Of a DNA stretch of 64,000 nucleotides, positions 32,992-40,541 are shown in pieces; position 1 is the first letter of the stretch; each line of letters opens with the position of its first letter. The notes beneath the pieces were generated by a model. It searched no databases, was not told the origin of the DNA, and saw only the letters and a program-made list of their open reading frames with translations. Origin of the DNA: JACQFK01 sp035644495 (GTDB taxonomy: Bacteria > Planctomycetota > MHYJ01 > JACPRB01); assembly GCA_035644495.1 (NCBI GenBank), contig DASQOM010000120.1, positions 1-64,000 of the forward strand. The letters run 5' to 3'. The position numbers were made by a program, and so were the translations under genes.

Positions 32992-34236
32992 ATGAGCACC
33001 GAGGCCCCGCCCTCCGCCGGCCGGCGCGCCGCCTTCGTGTTCATCTTCATGACCGTCGCCCTCGACGTCCTCGCGCTCGGCGTCATCATCCCCGTCCTCC
33101 CCAAGCTGGTGAAGACCTTCGTCGGCGGGGACGCCCCGAAAGCCGCCCACCTCTTCGGCCTCTTCGGCACCGTCTGGGCCCTGATGCAATTCCTCTGCTC
33201 GCCGTTCCTCGGCATGCTGTCCGACCGCTTCGGCCGCAGGCCCGTCATTCTCCTCTCCTGCCTCGGACTCGGCGTCGATTACTTCGCGATGGCGATGGCC
33301 CCGACCCTGGCCTGGCTCTTCGTCGGCCGTGTCGTCTCCGGCATCACCTCCGCGAGCATCGGTGCCGCGGGGGCGTACATCGCCGACGTCACTCCGCCTG
33401 AGAAGCGGGCCGCCAGCTTCGGAATGCTGGGCGCCGCGTGGGGGCTCGGCTTCGTGCTGGGTCCGGCGATGGGCGGGCTCCTGGGCGGCATCTCCCCGAG
33501 GCTCCCGTTCTGGGTGGCCGGCAGCTTGAGCCTGGTCAACGCGCTCTACGGGCTTTTCGTGCTCCCGGAGTCCCTTTCGCCCGAGCGCCGGGTCCGCTTC
33601 TCGTGGAAGAAGGCCAACCCGATCGGCGCCCTCGTCCTCCTCCGCTCCTATCCCCGCCTCACCGGGCTTGCGAGCGTCTTCCTCCTGTATCAGCTCGCCC
33701 ACCAGGTACTGCCCAGCGTCTTCGTCCTCTACACCGACCACCGCTACGACTGGAAGGAGCGCGACGTCGGGCTCTGCATGACGGGGGTCGGGATCTGCGG
33801 GGTCATCGTCCAAGGCGGCCTCGTCAAGCGGATCGTCGCGCGCATCGGGGAGCGCCGCGCGATGCTGACCGGCCTCGTCTTCGGCATGGCCGGCTTCACC
33901 ATTTACGGGATGGCGACCACCGGAACCGGGATCCTGCTCGGCATCCCGGTCTTCTCCCTGATGGGCCTCTTCGGACCCTCGGCGCTCGGCCTGATGTCCC
34001 GGGTCGTCGACCCCACCCAGCAGGGACAACTGCAGGGGGCCAACAGCTGCGTCGGCGGCATCGCCGGACTGATCGGACCGGGACTCTTCACCACGGCGTT
34101 CGCCGAGGCCATCCGTCCCGACCGCACCTGGAACCTCCCCGGCGCGCCCTTCCTGCTGGCCGCCTCCCTCCTCGGCGCGGCCTTCCTCCTGACGCTGATC
34201 TTCACGCGCCCGTCCGCCCCGCGCGTCGCGGATTGA
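32992..34236 (+). CDS. MFS transporter, TetA/TCR-like
   Basis: 414 residues from ATG 32992. Twelve membrane helices in two halves. The loop motif GMLSDRFGRRPVILLSC after helix two is the drug/H+ antiporter motif A, and VVSGITSASIGAAGAYIADV fits motif C of 12-helix drug exporters. Tetracycline-exporter-like in shape. The real substrate is unknown. No tetR neighbour is present. A near-consensus promoter for the next gene overlaps the stop codon. Confidence 0.88.
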   Translation: MSTEAPPSAGRRAAFVFIFMTVALDVLALGVIIPVLPKLVKTFVGGDAPKAAHLFGLFGTVWALMQFLCSPFLGMLSDRFGRRPVILLSCLGLGVDYFAMAMAPTLAWLFVGRVVSGITSASIGAAGAYIADVTPPEKRAASFGMLGAAWGLGFVLGPAMGGLLGGISPRLPFWVAGSLSLVNALYGLFVLPESLSPERRVRFSWKKANPIGALVLLRSYPRLTGLASVFLLYQLAHQVLPSVFVLYTDHRYDWKERDVGLCMTGVGICGVIVQGGLVKRIVARIGERRAMLTGLVFGMAGFTIYGMATTGTGILLGIPVFSLMGLFGPSALGLMSRVVDPTQQGQLQGANSCVGGIAGLIGPGLFTTAFAEAIRPDRTWNLPGAPFLLAASLLGAAFLLTLIFTRPSAPRVAD

Positions 34237-34262
34237 CTTCGATCTTCGACCCCCGATATACT
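34233..34262 (+). promoter_or_regulatory. promoter of the Tyr-rich lipoprotein gene
   Basis: TTGACT (34233-34238, overlapping the MFS stop) and TATACT (34257-34262) with 18-nt spacing. The ATG at 34269 follows the -10 box by six bases, so the predicted mRNA starts at the start codon. Confidence 0.6.
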
Positions 34263-34268
34263 GAATTC

Positions 34269-34730
34269 ATGAAGAAGATGCTGTGCCTCCTGCTCCTGGC
34301 CGCCGCCGGCTGCACCTATCCCGCGTATACCGTCCGCCGGGTCCTCCCCAGCGAACCTCCCGTGTCCCGGGAGGAGCTCGAGCGGCTCTCCAACGCCGGC
34401 GTCTCCGAATCGGTCGTCAATGAGCTTCTCGAGAAGCGCGGCGCCCAGCCGCTGACGACCGACGACCTGGTCGCGCTCAAGAACGCCGGGGCCCCGGATC
34501 CCATCGTCCAGAAGGCCATCGCCTCCGAGCGCAAGATCGTGGAGAGGGTCTACGTCGAGGAGTACCCCTACTATTATGGCTATCCCTACTACGGGTATCC
34601 GTACTACTACGGCTACCCCTACACCAGCGTCTCGTTCAGCTACGGCGTGGGCTGGGGCTGGGGCTGGGGCGGCGGCTACTACCACGACGGATACCCCCGC
34701 GGCTACGCCGGCGTCCACGCCTATCGCTGA
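34269..34730 (+). CDS. tyrosine/glycine-rich surface lipoprotein
   Basis: 153 residues. Lipoprotein signal MKKMLCLLLLAAAGCTYP with lipobox AAGC. A helical middle (ELERLSNAGVSESVVNELLE and DDLVALKNAGAPDPIVQKAI) contains two similar short repeats seen in SHOCT/DUF-type surface proteins. The tail holds three copies of a Y-x-G-Y-P-Y pattern, then GWGWGWGGGYYHDGYP. It is probably outer-membrane anchored with an extended, adhesive tail. No enzyme motif. Confidence 0.8.
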   Translation: MKKMLCLLLLAAAGCTYPAYTVRRVLPSEPPVSREELERLSNAGVSESVVNELLEKRGAQPLTTDDLVALKNAGAPDPIVQKAIASERKIVERVYVEEYPYYYGYPYYGYPYYYGYPYTSVSFSYGVGWGWGWGGGYYHDGYPRGYAGVHAYR

Positions 34731-34737
34731 CGGGTTC

Positions 34738-34769
34738 TATAATCTCCTTGACCGTCCCCCGTGCCGGGG
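34738..34769 (+). promoter_or_regulatory. -10 box and 5' hairpin for the NIL gene
   Basis: Perfect TATAAT at 34738-34743 directly after the lipoprotein stop. A 5-bp hairpin CCCCG-TGC-CGGGG (34757-34769) would lie near the 5' end of the message. No clear -35. The NIL ATG is at 34785. Confidence 0.45.
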
Positions 34770-34784
34770 CCTAAGCTCCTGACC

Positions 34785-35030
34785 ATGGCCGCGAAGGAAT
34801 CGAAGAAGTCCGAAAAATTCAAGATGACCTTCCCCGCCAAGATCGTCGGGGAGCCCATCATGACCAAGCTCTCGCACGACTTCGGGGTCAGCTATAACAT
34901 GATCCGCGGCCGCATCACCGACAAGGGCGCCTGGCTCGACGTCGAGCTGCTCGGAGCCCCCAAGAACATCGAGCACGCCCTCACCTTCCTCAAGGATCGC
35001 GGCGTCACCGTCGCCCCCCTCGAAAACTGA
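34785..35030 (+). CDS. stand-alone NIL domain protein
   Basis: 81 residues from ATG 34785. FKMTFPAKIVGEPIMTKLSH, VSYNMIRGRITDKGAWLDVE and ALTFLKDRGVTVAPLEN match the NIL (ferredoxin-like/ACT-like) domain normally fused to the C-terminus of the methionine importer ATPase MetN or to ferredoxins. Here it is free, with a lysine-rich lead. It may bind methionine or act as a small regulatory or ferredoxin-partner protein. No met genes are nearby. Confidence 0.85.
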   Translation: MAAKESKKSEKFKMTFPAKIVGEPIMTKLSHDFGVSYNMIRGRITDKGAWLDVELLGAPKNIEHALTFLKDRGVTVAPLEN

Positions 35031-35033
35031 AGC

Positions 35034-35054
35034 CGGATCCGCGGCGCGGATCCG
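35034..35054. terminator. bidirectional hairpin between NIL gene and truB
   Basis: Perfect 9-bp stem CGGATCCGC / GCGGATCCG with loop GGC, placed exactly in the 24-nt gap between convergent genes. No T-tract on either side, so termination is inferred from position. Confidence 0.55.
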
Positions 35055-35849
35055 TCATCCCCCGTGGATCACCTTGCGCGGCTTGAGCCCCAAGTCCGCC
35101 TTCTCCCCGATCCCCACGAAGCGCGGGCCGCAATAGACGCGGACGATCCCGCCGACCGGACGATCGACCACGCGGCCGTTCTCGAAACGGTGCAGCTCCT
35201 CGGTCGTCAGGCGGATCTCCGGCAGGTGCAGCAGCGCCGCGTCCATCGGCAGCAGCTCGGTCGACGCGTCCTCCACGCGGAACGGACCGCAGGCCGTGCG
35301 CCGCAGCACCGTGACGTGGCCGCCCAGATCGCGCGCGATCGACCTCACATAGAGGCCCTTCGAGCCGCGCACCCGGAACCTCGCCCGCGGCGGCTCGTAC
35401 GACAGCAGCGCCAGCTCGTCCACGCGCACCCGCCGCTCCGGCGCCTCGACCTCGCGGCCCTTCCGGGCGTATTCGTACAGCTTCCGGCCCTCGACCTTCA
35501 CGGCCGAGTACTTCGGCGGCCGCTGGACGATCTCGCCGAGCAGCTTTGCCGACGCCGCCTGGAGCTCCGCGCGCGACAGCACCGGCCGCTCCCCGATCCG
35601 CGGCCCGTCCGCGTCGTCCGTCTCCGTCAGGATCCCGAGCTCGAACTCGACCTCGTACGTCTTGTCGTACTGCATGTACTCCAGCAGCCGCGTCGCCTTC
35701 CCCACTCCGAGGAGGAGCAGCCCGGTCGCCAGGGGATCCAGCGTCCCCGCGTGGCCGACGCTCCGCTCCCCGAGTTCGCGGCGGACGGCGTCGACGACAT
35801 CGTGCGATGTCTTTCCCTGGGGCTTGTCGACCAGTAGAATTCCGTCCAT
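35055..35849 (-). CDS. truB: tRNA pseudouridine-55 synthase
   Basis: 264 residues. N-terminus MDGILLVDKPQGKTSHDVVD and catalytic aspartate D38 in HAGTLDPLATGLLLLG are diagnostic. KTYEVEFELGILTETDDADG is the next TruB block, and a PUA-like tail ends the protein. The ATG (35849-35847) shares two bases with the rsmI ATG on the other strand. No Shine-Dalgarno is present. Ribosome-linked neighbours rbfA or infB are absent here. Confidence 0.95.
   Translation of the reverse strand: MDGILLVDKPQGKTSHDVVDAVRRELGERSVGHAGTLDPLATGLLLLGVGKATRLLEYMQYDKTYEVEFELGILTETDDADGPRIGERPVLSRAELQAASAKLLGEIVQRPPKYSAVKVEGRKLYEYARKGREVEAPERRVRVDELALLSYEPPRARFRVRGSKGLYVRSIARDLGGHVTVLRRTACGPFRVEDASTELLPMDAALLHLPEIRLTTEELHRFENGRVVDRPVGGIVRVYCGPRFVGIGEKADLGLKPRKVIHGG
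35835..35840 (+). promoter_or_regulatory. -10 box for rsmI inside truB
   Basis: TAGAAT seven bases before the rsmI ATG, the same hexamer and distance as at trpD. The -35 is not clear. The box lies within codons 4-5 of truB on the opposite strand. Confidence 0.45.
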
Positions 35850-36570
35850 GCTTTACGTGCTCGCGACGCCGATCGGCAACCTCGAGGACCTGTCGGCGCG
35901 CGCGCTCCGCATCTTACGGGAAGTGGACGCGATTGTCAGCGAAGACACGCGCACGACGATGAAGCTGCTCGCCCGCCACGAGATCCGCAAGCCGCTCATC
36001 GCCTATTTCCAGTACAGTCCTCCCCGGCGCCTCCAGGAGATCCTCGAAAAGCTGAAGGCCGGACAGTCGATCGCGCTCGTAACCGAGTCGGGGACTCCGG
36101 GCGTCAGCGACCCCGGCGCGCGGCTCGTCGACGCGGCCTTCGATGCGGGCATCAAGGTCGTCCCGCTGCCCGGCCCCTCGGCGGTCGCCGTCGCGGCCTC
36201 CGTCTGCGGATTCGGCGCCGACGCCTTCCACTTCGCCGGCTTCCTCCCGAAGAAGCCCGGCAAGAGACGGAGGATGCTGGAAACGATGAAGGCCCTGGAG
36301 GTGACGCTGATCTTCTTCGAGTCGCCTTATCGCGTGGCCGCCCTGCTCGACGACGTCCAGGCCGTGCTCGGGGACCGGCGGATCACCGTCTGCCGGGAGC
36401 TCACGAAGCTGCACGAGGAGGTGTGGCGGTCGACGGTGTCGAAGGCGATCGAGAAGTACAGAAGGGAGGAGCCGCGCGGCGAGTTCACGCTCGCCGTCGA
36501 GGGCCTGCCCGCCGAAGCCTCCGAGGAGGAGGACCTACATCCCGATCTCAAGCCCGACGAGATAGGATAG
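35848..36570 (+). CDS. rsmI: 16S rRNA (cytidine1402-2'-O)-methyltransferase
   Basis: 240 residues. MLYVLATPIGNLEDLSARAL, SEDTRTTMKLLARHEI, LVTESGTPGVSDPGARLV and LPGPSAVAVAASVCG match RsmI, an SAM-dependent enzyme of the tetrapyrrole-methylase fold acting on helix 44 of 16S rRNA. Start shared with truB as CATG. Its last 36 nt overlap the end of the outer-membrane protein gene on the minus strand. Length is slightly under the usual 280, lacking the C-terminal extension. Confidence 0.94.
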   Translation: MLYVLATPIGNLEDLSARALRILREVDAIVSEDTRTTMKLLARHEIRKPLIAYFQYSPPRRLQEILEKLKAGQSIALVTESGTPGVSDPGARLVDAAFDAGIKVVPLPGPSAVAVAASVCGFGADAFHFAGFLPKKPGKRRRMLETMKALEVTLIFFESPYRVAALLDDVQAVLGDRRITVCRELTKLHEEVWRSTVSKAIEKYRREEPRGEFTLAVEGLPAEASEEEDLHPDLKPDEIG

Positions 36571-37188
36571 GTTCAGCGAGAAGTTCGTCGACGTCTGGTG
36601 GAAGTCGGTGTTGATGCCGTCGATCACGAGACCGACCTTCAGCCGCAGCATTTCCCAGAGGCGCGCCGTCACGGCCGCCTCGCCCGTGACCGTAAACCCG
36701 ATTTCGTTGCGGACCACCGACGAGTCGAGCCACGTCGGACCGACGCCGCCGCCCAGCACCAGGGCGAACTCCGGATGCAGCGGGACGTGGATCCCGGCCC
36801 CGAAGAGGAGCGCCTGCATGCGGATGTCCTCGGGCGGCGCCGAGGTGGGACCGTTCCCGAACTCGTTGTAGCGGTAGGTCATGTGGACCGAGATGTGCGG
36901 GAAGATCTCGACGCCGTACCGGACGTAGAACCCCATATGCGACTTGAGCTGCAGGTCGCTGCTGAAGTCGGTGTACATCGCGCCGGCCTCGAGCTCGCTG
37001 TGCCGGTAGAAGAACTCCATCGGGGTGAGCGAGGCGGTGTCGTCGGGCCGCTGCCGGTCGTTCTCCACGTCCTGCCGTTCGCGGGGCTCGTCCTCGAGCG
37101 ACATCGTGAGCGGGAGCCCCAGTTCGTCGGCGCGCGCGGCGGCCGCGGCCGCGAGAAGGAGCGGGAGCGCGAGGACGAACGGCTTCAT
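36535..37188 (-). CDS. predicted outer-membrane beta-barrel protein
   Basis: 217 residues. Signal peptide MKPFVLALPLLLAAAAAARA, a charged linker, then alternating strands with aromatic ends (HMGFYVRYGVEIFPHISVHM, TSTNFSLNLSYLVGLEIGM) as in 8-strand OmpW/OmpA-like barrels. The C-terminus is not phenylalanine but methionine. The function is unknown. It is flanked by an unrelated rsmI and bioD and has its own AT-richer upstream segment at 37195-37265. Confidence 0.7.
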   Translation of the reverse strand: MKPFVLALPLLLAAAAAARADELGLPLTMSLEDEPRERQDVENDRQRPDDTASLTPMEFFYRHSELEAGAMYTDFSSDLQLKSHMGFYVRYGVEIFPHISVHMTYRYNEFGNGPTSAPPEDIRMQALLFGAGIHVPLHPEFALVLGGGVGPTWLDSSVVRNEIGFTVTGEAAVTARLWEMLRLKVGLVIDGINTDFHQTSTNFSLNLSYLVGLEIGM

Positions 37189-37266
37189 GGACGGTCTCCC
37201 TTCAGGTACTCCAACCTATACATCGGCTGGAACGCCGGATCTATTGAGAGCAAAAGAGAGGCGGCG

Positions 37267-37962
37267 TCAGGATCCGAGGCGATCAAGGATTCCCTCGAAG
37301 ACCCGCTGAGCGGGGGCGCGGGCGGGATTGCCCCCCATATAGGGGACTTCGCCGAGCAGCGGCGCTCCGGTCAATTCGACCATCGCAGCGGGATTCAGCC
37401 TCTCCGCCAGGCCCTTCCGCGACCGGGTCGAGTGATTGACGACCAGACCCAGGACGCGCAGCCCCAGGGTGCGGGCGGCGTGGAGGGTGAGAGCCGTGTG
37501 ATTCAGGGTGCCGAGGGAAGGCCGGGTCACGATCACCAGGGGGAGCCGCAGCTTCCGGGCCAGATCGACGACCGTGAACCCGGTGAGCAGTGGGACGAGG
37601 AGTCCTCCGACTCCTTCGACGATCATCGGGGCGTGACGGCGGCGCAGGGTTTCGTAGGCTTTCCAGACTTTGGCGAGCCGGATGGGCTTCTTCGCCACCT
37701 GCGACGCCATCAGCGGGGCCAGCGGCGGCTTGAGGCAGACGGGATTGATGAGCTCCAGGGGGTCGTCGACGCCCGCCGCCCATTTCAGGAGCTCCGCGTC
37801 CTCGGAAACCAGGCGTCCCCGGACCGTTCGGGCGCCGCTCGCGAACGGCTTCATGACCCCGACGGACAGCCCGCGCCGGTGCAGGGCGGCCGCCAGCCCG
37901 GCGCTGATGAAGGTTTTGCCGATGCCGGTATCCGTTCCCGTGACCAGAAACGAGGGGATCAC
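37267..37962 (-). CDS. bioD: dethiobiotin synthetase
   Basis: 231 residues. ATP- and CO2-dependent ring closure of 7,8-diaminopelargonate to dethiobiotin. The P-loop is VTGTDTGIGKTFIS; MKPFASGA carries the substrate lysine, and VEGVGGLLVPL and NHSTRSRKGLAERLNP fit the family. It lies 22 nt after topA, so the two are co-transcribed. bioA, B and F are not in the window. Confidence 0.92.
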   Translation of the reverse strand: MIPSFLVTGTDTGIGKTFISAGLAAALHRRGLSVGVMKPFASGARTVRGRLVSEDAELLKWAAGVDDPLELINPVCLKPPLAPLMASQVAKKPIRLAKVWKAYETLRRRHAPMIVEGVGGLLVPLLTGFTVVDLARKLRLPLVIVTRPSLGTLNHTALTLHAARTLGLRVLGLVVNHSTRSRKGLAERLNPAAMVELTGAPLLGEVPYMGGNPARAPAQRVFEGILDRLGS

Positions 37963-37984
37963 GGGAGGGAAGGAACCGTCACGG

Positions 37985-40489
37985 TTATCCCTGCTCGGAG
38001 GGGTCGCCGCCCTCGGAATCCGAGCTGTCCGCGGCGTCGTCGGCGGCGGTGGTCGACGGTCCGGCGGCGGCCGCCTCGCCCTCCGCCTTGATGTCCTTGT
38101 ACCACTCCTTGGGGAAGCGGCGCGTGTTCTTGCAGTCGGGATAGCCGCTGCAGGCGATGAAGCCGCCGCGACGGCCGTAGCGGATCCGGAACGGCTTGCT
38201 GCACTTCTCGCAGTCTTCCTTCCAGTCCTTCGGAATTTCCAGCCGCTTGTTGCCCCGCGGCAGCGACCGAGTCCCGCGGCAGTCCGGATACCGCGTGCAG
38301 GCCAGGAAGCGCCCCAGCCGGCCCGACTTGATCACCATCGGCGCCTGGCAGAGATCGCACTTCTCGCCCTTGGCCTCCTCCGACGGCAGCGACTTGGTGT
38401 TCTTGCACTCCGGGAAGCCGGCGCAGCCGAGGAAGCGGCCGTACTTGTTCCAGCGAATCATCATGGGCTTGGCGCATTTCGGGCAGACCTCGCCCGACGC
38501 CTCCTGGCCCTTCTCGCTCTCCATCTCCTCCTTGGCCTTGTCGATCCCCTTCATGAAGGGATCGTTGAACTCCTTGAGCACGTCGGTCCACTTCCGCTCG
38601 CCGTCCTCGATGTCGTCGAGGTTCTTCTCCATCTTCGCGGTGAAGCCCAGCTCCATGATGTCGTTGAAGTGCTTCACCAGCTTGTCGTTGATCAGGGTGC
38701 CCAGCTCCGTCGGGAAGAGCTTGCGCTCCTCGTTGCGGACGTAGCCGCGCTCCTGGATCGTCGAGATGATCGGCGCATAGGTCGACGGGCGGCCGATGCC
38801 GTTGCGCTCCAGCGCCTTGACCAGCGACGCCTCCGTATAGCGCGCCGGCGGCTCCGTGAAGTGCTGATCTCCGGTCAGGTCCTTCAGCTCGGGCTTGTCC
38901 CCCGCCTCGAGCGGCGGCAGGATCTGCTGGTCCTTGCCGAGCGCGTGACCGAGCAGCGCCGTGAAGCCGTCGAACTTCAGCTCGCGGCCCTTCGCGGCGA
39001 AGGTCGCCCGCCCCGCCTTGATCTCCGCCTCGGTGAGCAGGTACTGGGCGGGCTTCATCTGACAGGCGACGAAGCGGCGCCAGATCAGGCGGTACAGGCG
39101 GTACTGGTCCTCGGTCAGGTATTGTTTGATCTCGTCGGGCTTGCGCGTGACATAGGTGGGACGGATCGCCTCGTGCGCCTCCTGGGCGCCCTTGCGCGCC
39201 GCCCGCAGCACCGGCTTCTCCGGCACGTAGTTCGGGCCGAAGTCCTTGGCGATCAGGGCGCGGACCTCGTCCAGCGCCTCGTTCGCGATGCGGAACGAGT
39301 CCGTGCGCATGTAGGTGATCAAGCCGACCGCGCCCTCGGACCCGAGCTCCACGCCTTCGTAGAGCTGCTGGGCCATCATCATGGTCCGCTTCGCGGAGTA
39401 GTGCAGCCGCGTCGAGGCGGCCTGCTGCAGGAGGCTCGTGGTGAACGGCGGGGGCGGCTGCTCCTGCCGTTCCTTCTGGCGCACCTCGACGATCTCGAAG
39501 ACTTCCTTCTTGAGCTCCTCGACCAGCGACTTCGACTGCTCCGTGCTCGAAACCTGGATATAGGGACGCTTCTCGGTCGATTCGCCGGCAAGCCCGATCT
39601 CCTTGCCGTCGAGCTTCGTCAACGTCGCCGAGAAGATCGTGCCGTTCTTGTCGAGCTTGGCGATGATCGTCCAGTATTCCTCGGGCTTGAAGGCCTTGAT
39701 CTCGCGCTCGCGCTCCACGATCAGGCGGACGGCCACCGACTGCACCCGCCCGGCCGAGAGGCCGCGCCCGACCTTCTTCCAGAGCAGCGGCGAGAGCTTG
39801 TAGCCGACGATGCGGTCCAGGAAGCGCCGCGCCTGCTGGGCGTTCACGCGGGGCATCGAAATGTCGCCCGGGCGTTTGAACGCCTCCTCGACACCGCGCT
39901 TGGTGATCTCGTTGAAGGTGACGCGCCTGGCTCGCTCCTTCGGGATCTTGAGCGCCTCGACCAGATGCCACGCGATGGCTTCGCCTTCGCGGTCGGGGTC
40001 CGGCGCCAGGTAGACCATTTCCGAGCTCTTGGTAAGCGCCTTCAGCTCGGAGACGATCTTGGTCTTCCCCTTGATGGTCTGGTAGGTCGGCTGGAAGTTG
40101 TTCTCGACTTTGATCCCGAACGCCCGCTCGGGGAGGTCCCGGACGTGCCCCATGCAGGCCTTCACCACGAAGCCCGTGCCCAGGATCTTGTTGATGGTCT
40201 TGGCCTTGGCGGGGGATTCGACGATGACGACGGGCTTGCCCTTGGGGGCCTTTTTGGACTTCTTTTTGGGCTTCTCCGGGGTCTCGCCGTTGCCGTCGAC
40301 GGGGGTTTCCGCAGCCTCGGCGGCGGGCTCCGGGGCGGGCTTTTCGACGGCCTTCTTCGGGGTCTTCTTTTTTGGCTTCGGGGCGGGCGCGGCCTCTCCG
40401 CTAGCCTCGGGAGGGGCCGGAGGGGCGTTCAGGGCTTCCGGCTCGGCAGGGGCGTCGTCGACCTTCTTTTTCGGCTTTTTTCCAGCCAT
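37985..40489 (-). CDS. topA: DNA topoisomerase I with Lys/Pro/Ala-rich N-terminal tail
   Basis: 834 residues. TOPRIM starts at about residue 87 (KPVVIVESPAKAKTINKIL). The catalytic tyrosine is in LITYMRTDSFRI. Three C-terminal zinc ribbons (for example CPKCAKPMMIRWNKYGRFLG and CTRYPDCRGTRSLP) follow. The first 85 residues are a low-complexity tail of Lys, Pro, Ala and Glu (KKKTPKKAVEKPAPEPAAEA), unlike standard TopA, and look like a histone-H1-type DNA-binding tail. A strong promoter stands ten bases upstream. Confidence 0.95.
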   Translation of the reverse strand: MAGKKPKKKVDDAPAEPEALNAPPAPPEASGEAAPAPKPKKKTPKKAVEKPAPEPAAEAAETPVDGNGETPEKPKKKSKKAPKGKPVVIVESPAKAKTINKILGTGFVVKACMGHVRDLPERAFGIKVENNFQPTYQTIKGKTKIVSELKALTKSSEMVYLAPDPDREGEAIAWHLVEALKIPKERARRVTFNEITKRGVEEAFKRPGDISMPRVNAQQARRFLDRIVGYKLSPLLWKKVGRGLSAGRVQSVAVRLIVEREREIKAFKPEEYWTIIAKLDKNGTIFSATLTKLDGKEIGLAGESTEKRPYIQVSSTEQSKSLVEELKKEVFEIVEVRQKERQEQPPPPFTTSLLQQAASTRLHYSAKRTMMMAQQLYEGVELGSEGAVGLITYMRTDSFRIANEALDEVRALIAKDFGPNYVPEKPVLRAARKGAQEAHEAIRPTYVTRKPDEIKQYLTEDQYRLYRLIWRRFVACQMKPAQYLLTEAEIKAGRATFAAKGRELKFDGFTALLGHALGKDQQILPPLEAGDKPELKDLTGDQHFTEPPARYTEASLVKALERNGIGRPSTYAPIISTIQERGYVRNEERKLFPTELGTLINDKLVKHFNDIMELGFTAKMEKNLDDIEDGERKWTDVLKEFNDPFMKGIDKAKEEMESEKGQEASGEVCPKCAKPMMIRWNKYGRFLGCAGFPECKNTKSLPSEEAKGEKCDLCQAPMVIKSGRLGRFLACTRYPDCRGTRSLPRGNKRLEIPKDWKEDCEKCSKPFRIRYGRRGGFIACSGYPDCKNTRRFPKEWYKDIKAEGEAAAAGPSTTAADDAADSSDSEGGDPSEQG

Positions 40490-40499
40490 GTCCGCGAGG

Positions 40500-40529
40500 A
40501 TTATGTCCCCGTCTACTTTAAAATGTCAA
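40500..40529 (-). promoter_or_regulatory. promoter of topA-bioD
   Basis: On the minus strand a perfect TTGACA (40529-40524) and CATAAT (40505-40500) with 18-nt spacing. The topA ATG at 40489 follows the -10 by ten bases, giving a leader of three or four nt. It lies between the exchanger stop and topA. Confidence 0.7.
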
Positions 40530-40541
40530 GGGGGCGGCCCA

